From assembly GCF_022347565.1 (NCBI RefSeq), contig NZ_JAKRGH010000006.1, positions 124,001 to 188,000 of the forward strand: a DNA stretch of 64,000 bases. The letters run 5' to 3'. The notes beneath the pieces are model-generated. The model saw only the letters and a program-made list of their open reading frames with translations. It made no database searches and was not told the origin of the DNA. The number at the start of each line of letters is the position of its first letter. Within the stretch, counting starts at the first letter, position 1. The stretch is from Vibrio sp. Of7-15. Lineage in GTDB: Bacteria > Pseudomonadota > Gammaproteobacteria > Enterobacterales > Vibrionaceae. The position numbers were made by a program, and so were the translations under genes. Positions 43,201 through 52,430 of the stretch are shown here, piece after piece.

Positions 43201-43708
43201 TAGAACCACGGCTTGCGTATTCGCCATGGCCAATAACTTGATCTACATGACGATACCCTGATTTTTCTAATTGCATGCGCAGCTTTTCAAGCGATAAGCG
43301 GTCCCCGGCTTTCACAATCAGAGCGTGCTGCAATAAAAACTCTTGCGGTGTTTGCCTTTGTAGCAAGGTATTAATAGGGACTAGCAGAACACCTGAACTT
43401 TGGTTTGGCAGTTGGTATAGCCTAGCCAAGCGATCAGAAATAATGTCTTGGTGCGGTGAAAAATTATCGTATGGCAGCGTTTCCCAATCCGGAAAAATGC
43501 TGACATCATGATGAGAGAATTGCTCAATTTCTGGTTGAAGCTTGAAGGCTGTTTGTGGATCAGAAACGGCAACAAGCACAGGACCATGATGTTGTTTGGA
43601 AAGCTCTGCAATAGTGAGGGCTAAAGAGGCACCTTTTAAATTGCCAAATGAGCGCTTGTCCCCGGCCTTTGTGGGTAGGGGAAGCGAGTAAATTGGTTTA
43701 TTTTGCAT
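40244..43708 (-). CDS. mfd: Transcription-repair coupling factor
   Basis: Mfd is a DNA translocase that removes stalled RNA polymerase at lesions and recruits UvrA. At 1154 residues it has the full domain order: N-terminal UvrB-like region (DRLARLYQLP ... IDFFDDEVDTIRLFDPE), RNA-polymerase-interacting domain with PGQPVVHLDHGIGRYIGL at about residue 490, then the superfamily 2 helicase core with Walker A GDVGFGKTEVAMRA, DEEHRFGV as motif II, TATPIPRT as motif III and QLRGRVGRS as motif VI. A C-terminal TRCF domain completes it. It lies between the PilZ gene and csiV, short spacings implying an operon. Confidence 0.97.
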   Translation of the reverse strand: MQNKPIYSLPLPTKAGDKRSFGNLKGASLALTIAELSKQHHGPVLVAVSDPQTAFKLQPEIEQFSHHDVSIFPDWETLPYDNFSPHQDIISDRLARLYQLPNQSSGVLLVPINTLLQRQTPQEFLLQHALIVKAGDRLSLEKLRMQLEKSGYRHVDQVIGHGEYASRGSIIDLFPMGSNEPYRIDFFDDEVDTIRLFDPENQRSTGEVDNIRLLPAHEFPTHDEAIEDFRIRWRKRFDARREPESIYQQISKGTWPAGIEYWQPLFFEHTETLFDYLPDNTLLATFGELEKAADAFWEDAKHRYEQRGVDPLRPLLPPEELWLATSDMFAEFKKLPQVKLSLDETPEKAGRFNLPLLELPELAVQHQAKEPFAALRQFYEQFDGTVIFSVESEGRRESLLELLARIKLKPSEYPTLSEALDGCTDKSRFGLVIGSAEHGFMLSEPNFALICESDLLGERVIQRRRREEKKSVNSETIIRNLAELKPGQPVVHLDHGIGRYIGLQTLEAGGMATEYVTLEYQAGAKLYVPVASLNLIGRYSGGSEETAPLHKLGGETWTKARRKAAEKVRDVAAELLDVYAKRAIKPGFKFKHDREQYSNFKASFPFEETHDQALAINSVLSDMCQPKAMDRLVCGDVGFGKTEVAMRAAFVCTDNSKQVAVLVPTTLLAQQHYENFQDRFANLPIRVEVLSRFKSAKEQKQVLADAAEGKVDILIGTHKLLQDDIKFADLGLLIVDEEHRFGVRQKEKMKAMRADVDILTLTATPIPRTLNMAMSGMRDLSIIATPPARRLAIKTFVRERDDSVIREAVLREIMRGGQVYFLHNEVDSIEKTAQELEKLIPEARVTTAHGQMRERELERVMSDFYHQRFNVLVCTTIIETGIDVPTANTIIMNRADNLGLAQLHQLRGRVGRSHHQAYAYLLTPHPKSMTKDAIKRLEAIASLEDLGAGFTLATHDLEIRGAGELLGDGQSGQIQSVGFTLYMEMLEQAVEALKEGKEPSLDELLKEQTEVELRLPALLPEDFIPDINTRLSLYKRIASVEDESELRELKIEIIDRFGLLPDPAQNLLTVSEIKLKAASLKIKKIEVGEKGGYIDFNPTAEINPAFLVSLLQSAPRRYGMDGPTKFKFTLPLSDRSARINAVSDLLNQFNDNKI

Positions 43709-43726
43709 TCTTATGTCTGTGTTTTA

Positions 43727-44296
43727 TTAGGTTTCAGAGCGCTGTTGTGCTCGTTGACGCAGTAGCTTTTGCTGTTGAAACAGAGCTGCACGGATCAATA
43801 GATCACGGTCATCTTCACGTAGTTTTAGATAGCTCATGACGATCTCATAGCCATCGCCTGCGCGTTTACTGTCTTTGACTTCGGCATAACAATATATGGC
43901 TGCTGGTGGATGTTCTAAGAATAATTTTACTCTTGCGGCTGTACCGACAGCGAGCTCTGTTGGTGATGAAAAACAGAAGTTACTTGCACCAAAATATTGA
44001 GTAGTGTGTCGAAATTTTTCGTTGTCTTGCTGAGAAAGCATATAAGAAAGCAGCAAGTTGAGTTTGTCATTTTGGTTATTTAAATAGTTAACTAATGCTC
44101 TCATTTCATCATTTTTTAAACGAGACAGTTCGTTATCTGCAATGTGTTCTAAAGAGCTACATTCGCTAGCAACTTTAAATGGCGCAGGGATCTCTTTTTC
44201 AAACTGGTCATCAGTTGGTAATGCTTCAGAATTATTCAGCGGCTCAACATTAATGGTTAAACCATAATTAACTGAGAAATATTCGTCCTGGCTCAT
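43727..44296 (-). CDS. plzB: PilZ-domain protein, PlzB-like
   Basis: From the ATG at 44296 the protein is 189 residues (MSQDEYFSVNYGLTINVEPL). An N-terminal helical region (about residues 55-95) is followed by a beta-barrel-like segment (QYFGASNFCFSSPTELAVGTAARVKLFL is the strand-turn-strand of a PilZ barrel) and a basic C-terminal helix rich in Gln and Arg. The RxxxR and (D/N)xSxxG signatures needed for cyclic-di-GMP binding are not visible, so it may be a degenerate PilZ protein. In V. cholerae the PilZ protein PlzB (VC1885) occupies the same position beside mfd; that synteny, not sequence search, supports the name. It is 18 bases upstream of mfd. Confidence 0.65.
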   Translation of the reverse strand: MSQDEYFSVNYGLTINVEPLNNSEALPTDDQFEKEIPAPFKVASECSSLEHIADNELSRLKNDEMRALVNYLNNQNDKLNLLLSYMLSQQDNEKFRHTTQYFGASNFCFSSPTELAVGTAARVKLFLEHPPAAIYCYAEVKDSKRAGDGYEIVMSYLKLREDDRDLLIRAALFQQQKLLRQRAQQRSET

Positions 44297-44474
44297 GATT
44301 ATTTTCCTTTTGTTAGTGATCTGATTATCGCTAAGAGAGTGGAAAGGGGCAAGCATTTGGAGCAGATACCTTTCTGTTTTGTTTGTGATAAATTGGCAAA
44401 AGCCAAATACAGAAGGTATGCTTCTCTCTTTTGATTAACTCGCCTTATTACAGCGTTTAGGAAGTTAGACAGTT

Positions 44475-45680
44475 ATGTTCCATCCTGTATCCGTTTTTAT
44501 CGGCTTACGTTACTTAAAAGGGCGCTCAGGCGATCGCTTTAGTCGGTTTGTTTCTTATATGTCAACGGCGGGCATTACTATCGGTGTATTGTCATTGGTG
44601 ACGGTATTATCGGTGATGAACGGCTTTGAAATGCAGCTTAAGCAGCGAATTTTAGGGGTTTTACCACAAGCCGTTATTTCTGAGAGTGACCACCGAGCTC
44701 AATATACTGAAATCCCTTCTTTTCTTACGGAGCTGGAACATGTGGTTCAAGTTGCCCCTTTAGTGCGTGGAGAAGCCATTTTACAGAGCCCGATGACCCT
44801 AACTGCGGGGATGTTGTTGGGGGTTGAACCTCGAGAGTATGACCCTATTTCGTCTCATTTAGTGGAAGGTTACATTGATGATCTGCAAGCTGGAACCTAT
44901 TCGGTCTTTTTAGGCCAAAGCTTGGCACGAGACTTAAAGGTCAGGGTTGGTGATACGGTGCGCTTAATGGTTACCAGTGCCAGCCAATACACGCCATTGG
45001 GTCGCATTCCGAGCCAGCGTAACTTTACGGTTGCGGGGCTTTTTAATACGGGATCTGATGTTGATGCACAATTAGCCATCACGCACATAAAAGATGCAGG
45101 TCGGTTGATGCGTTACAAAAATAATGAAATCACGGGTTGGCGTTTGTTTTTTGATGATCCTTTTGTGGTTACTGAACTTGCAAATAAGCCATTGCCGAAT
45201 GACATGGTTTGGTCTGATTGGCGTGAGCAGCGTGGTGAGTTATTCCAAGCGGTGAAAATGGAAAAGAACATGATGGGGCTGATGCTAGGTCTGATTGTTG
45301 GCGTTGCTGCGTTTAATATTATTTCTGCTTTAATCATGGTGGTGATGGAAAAGCAAGCTGAAGTTGCGATTCTAAAAACCCAAGGAATGACGAATAACCA
45401 AGTTTTGGCCATTTTTATGGTTCAAGGTGCGAGCAGTGGTGTTATTGGTGCCGTTGTTGGCGGTGTGCTAGGGAGTCTATTAGCGGCAAACCTCAATGCC
45501 GTTTTATCAACACTGGGTCTGTCATTATTTTCTGTTGGTGGTTCATTGCCTGTTTTGATTGAGCCATTACAAATCTTATCTGTGATTGTTTTAGCCATTG
45601 GGCTGAGTTTAGTTGCAACCTTATTCCCTTCTTACCGTGCATCGGCGGTACGTCCAGCAGAGGCTTTACGATATGAATAA
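44475..45680 (+). CDS. lolC: Lipoprotein-releasing ABC transporter permease LolC
   Basis: LolC with LolE and the ATPase LolD extracts mature lipoproteins from the inner membrane and passes them to LolA. The 401-residue protein has an N-terminal cytoplasmic stretch ([20 protein letters not shown]), TM1 at about residues 26-48, a large periplasmic domain and three C-terminal helices, the FtsX-like MacB/Lol layout. AGGAAG precedes the ATG. It overlaps lolD by 8 bases. Of the two permeases the gene before lolD is LolC by order; the LolA-binding Hook loop resides in this subunit. Confidence 0.93.
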   Translation: MFHPVSVFIGLRYLKGRSGDRFSRFVSYMSTAGITIGVLSLVTVLSVMNGFEMQLKQRILGVLPQAVISESDHRAQYTEIPSFLTELEHVVQVAPLVRGEAILQSPMTLTAGMLLGVEPREYDPISSHLVEGYIDDLQAGTYSVFLGQSLARDLKVRVGDTVRLMVTSASQYTPLGRIPSQRNFTVAGLFNTGSDVDAQLAITHIKDAGRLMRYKNNEITGWRLFFDDPFVVTELANKPLPNDMVWSDWREQRGELFQAVKMEKNMMGLMLGLIVGVAAFNIISALIMVVMEKQAEVAILKTQGMTNNQVLAIFMVQGASSGVIGAVVGGVLGSLLAANLNAVLSTLGLSLFSVGGSLPVLIEPLQILSVIVLAIGLSLVATLFPSYRASAVRPAEALRYE

Positions 45681-46392
45681 CCCATTATTAGTTTGTCAGG
45701 GGTTACGCAAAACCTACCAAGAAGCAAGTCTAGAGACTGAGGTTCTAAAAGGGGTCGATTTTGAAATTCAAGCGGGTGAACTCATTGCGATAGTAGGAGC
45801 CTCGGGTTCCGGCAAAAGTACTTTATTGCATATTTTAGGCGCCTTAGATGAGCCAACTCAGGGCAATGTGCAATTTCAAGGGCAAGACTTAACCAACCTC
45901 AATGGGAACAAGCAGGCTAAGTTACGTAATCAACATATTGGCTTTGTTTATCAGTTTCATCATTTGTTGGCTGATTTTTCAGCGCTAGAGAATGTTGCTA
46001 TGCCACTATTGATTGGTGGCGTAAGTAAGTCAGAAGCCAAAAAGCGTGCAGAAGAGATGCTAGTGAAAGTCGGGCTAAGTCATCGTATTGAACATCGGCC
46101 TTCAGAGTTGTCTGGTGGTGAAAGGCAGCGTGTGGCGATTGCCCGAGCGCTTGTCAATAAACCAGCACTAGTACTGGCAGATGAGCCAACCGGTAACTTA
46201 GATCATAAAACCGCTCTGGCTATTTATGATTTGATGCGCGAGCTGAATAATGAGTCTGGAACGGCCTTTTTGGTAGTCACACACGATAATGAGCTGGCAG
46301 ATAAGTTAGATAAGCAGCTGCATATGCAAGATGGTTTGTTTGTTTCTCATGTCTCTGGTGGTCATAACTCTATTAATGAGAAGGGTGAATAA
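45673..46392 (+). CDS. lolD: Lipoprotein-releasing system ATP-binding protein LolD
   Basis: LolD is the ABC ATPase that powers lipoprotein release. From the ATG at 45673 ([16 protein letters not shown]) it is 239 residues and overlaps lolC by 8 bases. Walker A is GASGSGKST, the ABC signature [14 protein letters not shown], Walker B LVLADEP with TGNLD following, and the switch His is in VVTHD. The Lol/MacB-specific [20 protein letters not shown]-loop region contacts the permeases. It overlaps the lolE start by one base, so all three genes are translationally coupled. Confidence 0.96.
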   Translation: MNNPLLVCQGLRKTYQEASLETEVLKGVDFEIQAGELIAIVGASGSGKSTLLHILGALDEPTQGNVQFQGQDLTNLNGNKQAKLRNQHIGFVYQFHHLLADFSALENVAMPLLIGGVSKSEAKKRAEEMLVKVGLSHRIEHRPSELSGGERQRVAIARALVNKPALVLADEPTGNLDHKTALAIYDLMRELNNESGTAFLVVTHDNELADKLDKQLHMQDGLFVSHVSGGHNSINEKGE

Positions 46393-47636
46393 TGTTTTCG
46401 CCATTATCATTATTTATTGGTAGCCGTTTTAGCCGTGCTAAACAGAGAAATAAGCTTGTTTCGTTTATTTCAGTGTCATCCACGCTTGGCATTATGATTG
46501 GTGTGGCGGTCATTATTATTGGTTTGTCAGCCATGAATGGGTTTGAGCGGGAGCTGCAAAATCGAGTGCTCTCGATCATTCCACACGCTGAGCTGGAAGG
46601 GGTAAAAGAGCCGATTGAACCTTGGCAGCCGGTGGTGGATTTGGCGACAAAGAATGGCCATGTTCTTGGTGCTGCACCTTATGTTCGCTTTACTGCTTTA
46701 CTAGAGCGAGGTTCAAAATTAAAAGCCGTCGAGATACGAGGTATTGAGCCTGAGCTAGAGCAGCACGTATCGAGCTTGCCTAATTTTATTGATGAAAATG
46801 CGTGGCAAGCACTTAAGCCTGGCGCACATCAGCTCATTTTGGGTAAAGGTGTTGCCGATACTCTTGGTGTTCAGGCTGGAGATTGGGTAACGGCATTAGT
46901 TCCTAGTGAAAACAGTGAGCTGAAGTTAAAAGCGCCTCAGCGAATCCGAATGCAAGTGACTGGGTTATTGAGCTTAGGTGGCCAGATTGATCATGGGTTG
47001 GCTATTGTTCCGCTTTTAGATGCACAAACGTATCTGAAATTAGGAAATGGTGTCTCTGGGGTTGCTCTAAAAGTGGACGATGTGCTGAATGCTCGTGCGA
47101 TTGTAAGAGAAGTCGGACAGACTTTACCTGTGTATGTCTACTTAAAGAGCTGGACTCAAAAATATGGCTTTTTATACCGTGATATTCAGCTAGTTAGGGC
47201 CATCATGTACCTTGTGATGGTACTGGTGATTGGGGTTGCCTGTTTTAATATTGTCTCAACGTTGATGATGGCAGTGAAAGATCGCGCTTCAGATATCGCG
47301 ATTTTACGAACAATGGGTGCCTCCGACAGTTTAGTTAAACGCATTTTTATCTGGCATGGTGTCTTATCTGGTGTATTTGGCAGCATTGCCGGTTCATTGT
47401 TGGGCTCTTTTATTGCGTTAAATCTTACTTCTATTATGAAAGGCATCGAGTCTTTGATTGGTCATCAATTTTTATCGGGTGATATTTATTTTGTTGATTT
47501 CTTGCCTTCTCAGTTGGAGTGGGGAGATGTCGCGGTTGTGACGGTAACCGCTGTGGTGTTGAGCTTATTGGCAACGTGGTATCCAGCCAGAAGAGCCAGT
47601 CGTTTGCATCCAGCGACGGTATTAAGTGCTAAATAA
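46392..47636 (+). CDS. lolE: Lipoprotein-releasing ABC transporter permease LolE
   Basis: The 414-residue second permease has the same layout as LolC: TM1 at about residues 23-46, a periplasmic domain, and three C-terminal helices (with YPARRASRLHPATVLS near the end, typical of FtsX-like permeases). In E. coli LolE binds the lipoprotein substrate and LolC binds LolA. The ATG overlaps the lolD stop (TAATG). The gene ends at a good terminator. This LolCDE set serves the many lipoproteins of the window, including LpoB, the adaptors and the imelysin paralogue. Confidence 0.93.
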   Translation: MFSPLSLFIGSRFSRAKQRNKLVSFISVSSTLGIMIGVAVIIIGLSAMNGFERELQNRVLSIIPHAELEGVKEPIEPWQPVVDLATKNGHVLGAAPYVRFTALLERGSKLKAVEIRGIEPELEQHVSSLPNFIDENAWQALKPGAHQLILGKGVADTLGVQAGDWVTALVPSENSELKLKAPQRIRMQVTGLLSLGGQIDHGLAIVPLLDAQTYLKLGNGVSGVALKVDDVLNARAIVREVGQTLPVYVYLKSWTQKYGFLYRDIQLVRAIMYLVMVLVIGVACFNIVSTLMMAVKDRASDIAILRTMGASDSLVKRIFIWHGVLSGVFGSIAGSLLGSFIALNLTSIMKGIESLIGHQFLSGDIYFVDFLPSQLEWGDVAVVTVTAVVLSLLATWYPARRASRLHPATVLSAK

Positions 47637-47684
47637 TGTAGATTATTGTCCTGAGATCAGGGTGACTTAGGTTAGTAAGATAAG

Positions 47685-47719
47685 AAAAAGCCATTGCAGT
47701 GAAATGCGGTGGCTTTTTT
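47685..47719 (+). terminator. Rho-independent terminator of lolE
   Basis: AAAGCCATTGCA pairs with TGCGGTGGCTTT, two G-U pairs, around a GTGAA loop, and TTTTTT follows. It starts about 49 bases after the stop. Confidence 0.85.
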
Positions 47720-47739
47720 GTTTCTGGTGTAACGGAAGC

Positions 47740-47780
47740 GAAAATAAAAAAGCAGTTTTAGATATTCACCTAAAACTGCT
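47740..47780 (-). terminator. Rho-independent terminator of the DUF2062 gene
   Basis: A perfect 11-bp stem (47751-47761 with 47770-47780) has an 8-nt loop. On the minus strand it is followed by a run of T residues (47750 downward). It is 45 bases after the DUF2062 stop. Confidence 0.85.
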
Positions 47781-47824
47781 GAGAAAGAGTCGAGAACGGT
47801 TGAGATAAACAGTACAAATATTGA

Positions 47825-48334
47825 CTATCTTGCTCTGCGTTTATTCCAGCTTCTTACTACTGAGTAACGCCATAGACCACGGATGCCAAAATAACCTGCG
47901 ATAGCAAGGGTAACCCCACAAATTGCACAACCTAGAAGAAAGGGTGGGCCAATTTGGCTCATTTGTTGGGCGATAAAATCCCAAGACAGCTCGAAGTGAA
48001 AGGGGTGATGTGGTGTTCCCATAACCCAAGCTCCGACCTTGTAGGCCCCGTAAAAAAGGACAGGCATGGTAATTGGGTTACTGATCCACACAAGGGCAAC
48101 AGAAAGAGGGAGGTTGACTCCGCAAGCAACGGCAAGCCCTGCTGCCATAATCATCTGACTGGGAAGAGGAACAAAAGCCATAAAAAGACCAACAGCAAAC
48201 GCCCCTGACGCAGAGCGTCGATTTAGGCACCAAAGGTTAGGATTATACAAAACATTACCAAAAACTTTCAGAGCCTTCTGGCGCTTGATAAGTTCATGGT
48301 CTGGCATAAAACGTCGAATCAACTTTCTTGGCAT
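47825..48334 (-). CDS. DUF2062 family membrane protein
   Basis: The 169-residue protein starts MPRKLIRRFMPDHELI and has the family core NRRSASGAFAVGLFMAFVPLPSQM, followed by two or three more hydrophobic helices (LALAC..., WISNPITMPVLFYGAY and LLGCAICGVTLAIAGYFGI). WISNPITMP is the most conserved block of DUF2062. Function is unknown; some relatives are fused to glycosyltransferases, and an inner-membrane location is clear. Its start codon is only 4 bases from that of the divergent comEC, so each promoter must lie inside the other gene or the comEC start is further downstream. Confidence 0.83.
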   Translation of the reverse strand: MPRKLIRRFMPDHELIKRQKALKVFGNVLYNPNLWCLNRRSASGAFAVGLFMAFVPLPSQMIMAAGLAVACGVNLPLSVALVWISNPITMPVLFYGAYKVGAWVMGTPHHPFHFELSWDFIAQQMSQIGPPFLLGCAICGVTLAIAGYFGIRGLWRYSVVRSWNKRRAR

Positions 48335-48338
48335 ATAA

Positions 48339-50633
48339 ATGATGTTTCTCTTGCGCAGCCGTCCAATGATAGCTGTTGGAATTATTATTTCTGTTTTGTC
48401 ATTAGAGCGGTGGCCTGCGATCCCCAGTTTATGGTGGATTGCTCCTGCTCTATTAACTTTAGCAATTTGTGTACGTTATTCGTTCGCTTTTGTGTTTCAA
48501 GGAATCTTAATTGGCCTTGTTACGGTCATCGTTCACGGCAGCTTATATATTGAGCGCAGTGATACTCTAATCCAAGGGCCGGAAAATATTACCATAAATG
48601 GCCGTATTGATAGTCTTTTTAAGAAAAAAAGTCAATCCAGTGAATTTATCTTTGTTGTTAGTCAAATAAATGGCAAAACAGTCCCTTATTTGCAGCGTCT
48701 GAGTCTGCAACTCTACTGGCAAAATGGTGAGAATGTAAAGCTTGGTCAGCAGTGGCAGCTTACGGTAAGGGCACGTTTACCATATGGTAGAGTGAATGAG
48801 GTGGGGTTTGATTTAGAGCGTTACTTTGTTGCTCATCATTTACATGGTGTTGGACATGTCATATCCGGTGTTGTCATGGATGACTCAGTGGCATTACGGC
48901 AGAAATGGTTTGATCGTGTTTATCATTCAACGGCTAATTTGGTGCATCAGCCACTGCTATTAGCGTTGAGTTTTGGGTACCGTGATGAATTAAATGATGC
49001 ACATTGGCAGGTGCTCCGGGACAGCGGTTTGGCTCATTTAATGGCGATTTCTGGGTTGCATATTGGTCTGGCATTCGGGTTTGGTTGGTGGTTAGGTAGA
49101 TGGTTTAAAGCTTTACTGCCTGAGTTTCCCTATTTGATATGGTTGCCGATGATCATTGCGGCTATTATTTCGTGTGGATACGCATGGCTAGCTGGTTTTT
49201 CATTACCCACCACTCGGGCACTTATCATGTGTTTGGTGTTTAGTTTTTGTACTTTATTTAGGCTGTATTGGGCGAAGTGGCAGTCGGTGTTATTTACCTT
49301 ATTGGTTTGCCTATTGGTTGATCCATTTTCAGCCCTTTCTTCTGGTTTTTGGCTTTCATTTGGTGCCGTTGCCATTTTGATTCTTGGATTGAGTATTAAC
49401 CCTGTTACACGCTCTGGAGCTTCTTCTTGGGTTTTACGTTGGAAGTTAAAGGTGAAATTAGCCCTTTTTCTACAAGCTTTACTCTTTGTCTTTTTAATTC
49501 CCGTTCAAGTAGAAAACTTTGGTGGCATCAGCTTAATCTCGCCAGTCATTAATTTTATCGTTATTCCTTGGGTCAGTCTGATCACGGTGCCGTTGGTACT
49601 CTCGGGTCTGCTGGCTGAATGGCTTGTTGACTCGTTAGGTGAAACACTGTGGCAGTTGGCTAACTGGTCTTTAGTGCCTGTGTGGGAAATCGCGCAGTGG
49701 GGAATTGGCTACTGGTTGATTCTTTCAAAGGAGCATTTACCGACCTTGATGCTGAGTACCTTGGTTGCTATTGCCATTTTGCTTATGCCTTGGCGAAAAA
49801 TTCGCTGGTGGTTGATGTCTATGATTTTGGTCATTCTTTATCCTAAACCTTCAACATCAGAGTGGCAGGTCGATATATTAGATGTAGGGCATGGTTTAGC
49901 GGTATTGATCGAACGTAATGGGGAAGCGGTTTTGTACGATACGGGAAATCGTTGGTTAAATAACAGTATTGCTGATCGAGTGATAAAGCCAATTTTACAT
50001 CAACGAACGATTTCTCAGCTAGAAGGTGTCATTTTAAGCCATGCTGATAGTGATCATGCTGGTGGTATAGAAAGCATTAATCAGCATTTTGATCCTAAAT
50101 GGCGTAGAAGCAGTGATAGACGCGATGGTTTCATGCCATGTATCCAAGGTAATGATTGGGAATGGCAAGGATTAAGGTTTGAGGTTCTTTGGCCTCCTAA
50201 GCAAGTAAATCGCGCGTTTAATCCTCACTCTTGTGTGATTTTACTTTCCGATGATGAACATTCTGTACTGCTCACGGGGGATGTTGATGGTATTGCTGAA
50301 ATGCTGATGCTGAATCAATACCCTAATTTAACCGCCGATATTTTACTTGTTCCGCATCATGGTAGCTTAACGTCCTCTTCTGTGAAGCTCATTGACCATG
50401 TCCAGCCTGAATATGCCATCGCTTCTACGGCAAAATACAATCCTTGGAATCTACCGGCAAAAGTGGTGGTGGATCGATATCAAGACCGAAGTATTAAATG
50501 GCTTGAAACAGCAAGTTCTGGCCAGATCACCATTACATTTAATGGCAAAAATAGAACAATAATTCAGCATCGAAAAGATAATAAGATGAATTGGTATCGG
50601 AAGTTATTTGGCGCACTGAGTGTAAAGGAGTAG
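48339..50633 (+). CDS. comEC: DNA internalization protein ComEC/Rec2
   Basis: ComEC forms the inner-membrane channel that takes up single-stranded DNA in natural transformation. The 764-residue protein has N-terminal hydrophobic helices, a DUF4131/OB-like soluble part (ENITINGRIDSLFKKK), the multi-helix Competence domain beginning near residue 205 (LALSFGYRDELN ... SGLAHLMAISGLHIGLAFG), and a C-terminal metallo-beta-lactamase-like domain with DVGHGLAVL and LSHADSDHAGG (H-x-D-x-D-H). No ribosome site precedes 48339; the Met at 48366 is an alternative. It is followed by msbA after 34 bases. Confidence 0.93.
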   Translation: MMFLLRSRPMIAVGIIISVLSLERWPAIPSLWWIAPALLTLAICVRYSFAFVFQGILIGLVTVIVHGSLYIERSDTLIQGPENITINGRIDSLFKKKSQSSEFIFVVSQINGKTVPYLQRLSLQLYWQNGENVKLGQQWQLTVRARLPYGRVNEVGFDLERYFVAHHLHGVGHVISGVVMDDSVALRQKWFDRVYHSTANLVHQPLLLALSFGYRDELNDAHWQVLRDSGLAHLMAISGLHIGLAFGFGWWLGRWFKALLPEFPYLIWLPMIIAAIISCGYAWLAGFSLPTTRALIMCLVFSFCTLFRLYWAKWQSVLFTLLVCLLVDPFSALSSGFWLSFGAVAILILGLSINPVTRSGASSWVLRWKLKVKLALFLQALLFVFLIPVQVENFGGISLISPVINFIVIPWVSLITVPLVLSGLLAEWLVDSLGETLWQLANWSLVPVWEIAQWGIGYWLILSKEHLPTLMLSTLVAIAILLMPWRKIRWWLMSMILVILYPKPSTSEWQVDILDVGHGLAVLIERNGEAVLYDTGNRWLNNSIADRVIKPILHQRTISQLEGVILSHADSDHAGGIESINQHFDPKWRRSSDRRDGFMPCIQGNDWEWQGLRFEVLWPPKQVNRAFNPHSCVILLSDDEHSVLLTGDVDGIAEMLMLNQYPNLTADILLVPHHGSLTSSSVKLIDHVQPEYAIASTAKYNPWNLPAKVVVDRYQDRSIKWLETASSGQITITFNGKNRTIIQHRKDNKMNWYRKLFGALSVKE

Positions 50634-50667
50634 AATGCCGATAATTCCATTTTAAAATAAGCAGTTC

Positions 50668-52416
50668 ATGTCTATAAATAAAGATGAGTCAACGCTTACA
50701 ACGTTTAAACGTTTGTGGCCATACATTCGAGATTATAAAAAAGGCTTAGTTGTTGCGGTTATTGCATTAATCATTAATGCGGCTGGCGACACATATATGG
50801 TGTCATTACTTAAGCCTTTACTAGATGAAGGCTTTGGTAATGCCGAGTCTGACTTTTTGATGATTATGCCATTCTTGTTAATGGGTATGATGGTGATTCG
50901 TGGTTTAAGTAGTTTTGTTTCCGCTTACTGTTTGAACTGGGTTTCTGGCCATGTAGTGATGCGCATTCGTCGCGACATGTTTAACCACTTTATGAAAATG
51001 CCCGTTGGCTTTTTTGATAAAGAGTCATCAGGTTCTCTCTTATCACGCATTACCTACGATTCTGAACAAGTCGCCGCTGCCACCAGTGGCTCTTTAGTCA
51101 GTATTGTTCGTGAAGGTGCCAGCATTATTGGCCTGCTTATTCTAATGTTCTGGAATAGCTGGCAGTTGTCTTTGGTTCTATTAGTCGTTGCTCCCATTGT
51201 TGCTATGGGTATCGGTGTTATTTCTAAGCGTTTCCGTAAGATCAGTAAAGACATGCAAGACACGATGGGGCATGTGACTTCATCGGCTGAGCAAATGCTG
51301 AAAGGCCATAAAGTGGTATTGAGTTATGGTGGTCAAAAAGTAGAACGCGAACGATTTAATAATGTCAGTAATCAAATGCGTCAGCAAACCATGAAGCTAG
51401 TGACGGCACAGGCTGTGGCAAACCCAGTGATTCAAATCATTGCTTCTACTGCATTAGTTGTTGTGTTGTTTTTGGCCAGCAATGATGCGATTCGTAGTGA
51501 ACTAACACCAGGTACGTTTACGGTTGTTTTCTCGGCTATGTTTGGCTTAATGCGCCCATTAAAAGCCCTGACGAATGTTACTTCTCAGTTCCAACGTGGT
51601 ATGGCAGCTTGTCAAACTCTGTTTAGCTTGATGGATTTAGAAACAGAAAAAGACAATGGCACTTATGCTACGAAAAAAGTGAAGGGTGATATCCAAGTTC
51701 GCGATGTAACTTTCACTTACCCAACCAAAGATACGCCAGCATTGCGTAATGTTAGTTTTGATTTACCAGCGGGTAAAACATTGGCTTTGGTAGGGCGTTC
51801 CGGCTCCGGTAAGAGTACTATTGCCAATTTATTTACGCGTTTTTATGATGTTGATTCAGGGAGTATTTCTCTTGATGGTCAGGAGATCCAAGAATATCAA
51901 CTGTCTAATCTGCGTGAGCATTTTGCTCTTGTGTCTCAGAACGTACATTTATTTAACGACACGATTGCCAATAACATCGCTTATGCCGCCGAAGGTAAAT
52001 ACACCCGTGCAGACATAGAAAAAGCCGCAGAACTGGCGTATGCCATGGACTTTATCAAGGAAATGGACAACGGCCTAGATACAGTAATTGGTGAAAATGG
52101 CGTAAGCTTATCTGGTGGGCAACGCCAACGTTTAGCCATTGCACGCGCATTATTACGTAATGCACCAGTACTGATTTTAGATGAAGCAACGTCTGCCCTA
52201 GATACAGAGTCAGAACGTGCGATTCAAGCCGCGCTAGATGAGCTGCAAAAAGATCGCACTGTTGTCGTGATTGCGCATCGCCTTTCAACTATTGAAGATG
52301 CTGATGAGATCTTGGTGGTAGATGAAGGTGAGATCATCGAGCGTGGTGATCATAACGCACTGATCTCGAAAGACGGCGCTTATGCACAGCTGCATAAAGT
52401 TCAATTTGGTGAATAA
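50668..52416 (+). CDS. msbA: Lipid A export ATP-binding/permease MsbA
   Basis: MsbA flips core-lipid A across the inner membrane. The 582-residue half-transporter has six helices in the N-terminal 310 residues (first pair [16 protein letters not shown] and [18 protein letters not shown]) and a C-terminal ATPase with Walker [10 protein letters not shown], signature [14 protein letters not shown], Walker [13 protein letters not shown] and the switch His in VIAHRLST. The order comEC-msbA-lpxK-ycaR-kdsB matches E. coli, so the identity is secure among similar ABC exporters. lpxK starts 14 bases later. Confidence 0.96.
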   Translation: MSINKDESTLTTFKRLWPYIRDYKKGLVVAVIALIINAAGDTYMVSLLKPLLDEGFGNAESDFLMIMPFLLMGMMVIRGLSSFVSAYCLNWVSGHVVMRIRRDMFNHFMKMPVGFFDKESSGSLLSRITYDSEQVAAATSGSLVSIVREGASIIGLLILMFWNSWQLSLVLLVVAPIVAMGIGVISKRFRKISKDMQDTMGHVTSSAEQMLKGHKVVLSYGGQKVERERFNNVSNQMRQQTMKLVTAQAVANPVIQIIASTALVVVLFLASNDAIRSELTPGTFTVVFSAMFGLMRPLKALTNVTSQFQRGMAACQTLFSLMDLETEKDNGTYATKKVKGDIQVRDVTFTYPTKDTPALRNVSFDLPAGKTLALVGRSGSGKSTIANLFTRFYDVDSGSISLDGQEIQEYQLSNLREHFALVSQNVHLFNDTIANNIAYAAEGKYTRADIEKAAELAYAMDFIKEMDNGLDTVIGENGVSLSGGQRQRLAIARALLRNAPVLILDEATSALDTESERAIQAALDELQKDRTVVVIAHRLSTIEDADEILVVDEGEIIERGDHNALISKDGAYAQLHKVQFGE

Positions 52417-52430
52417 TTCAACGGTATTGG

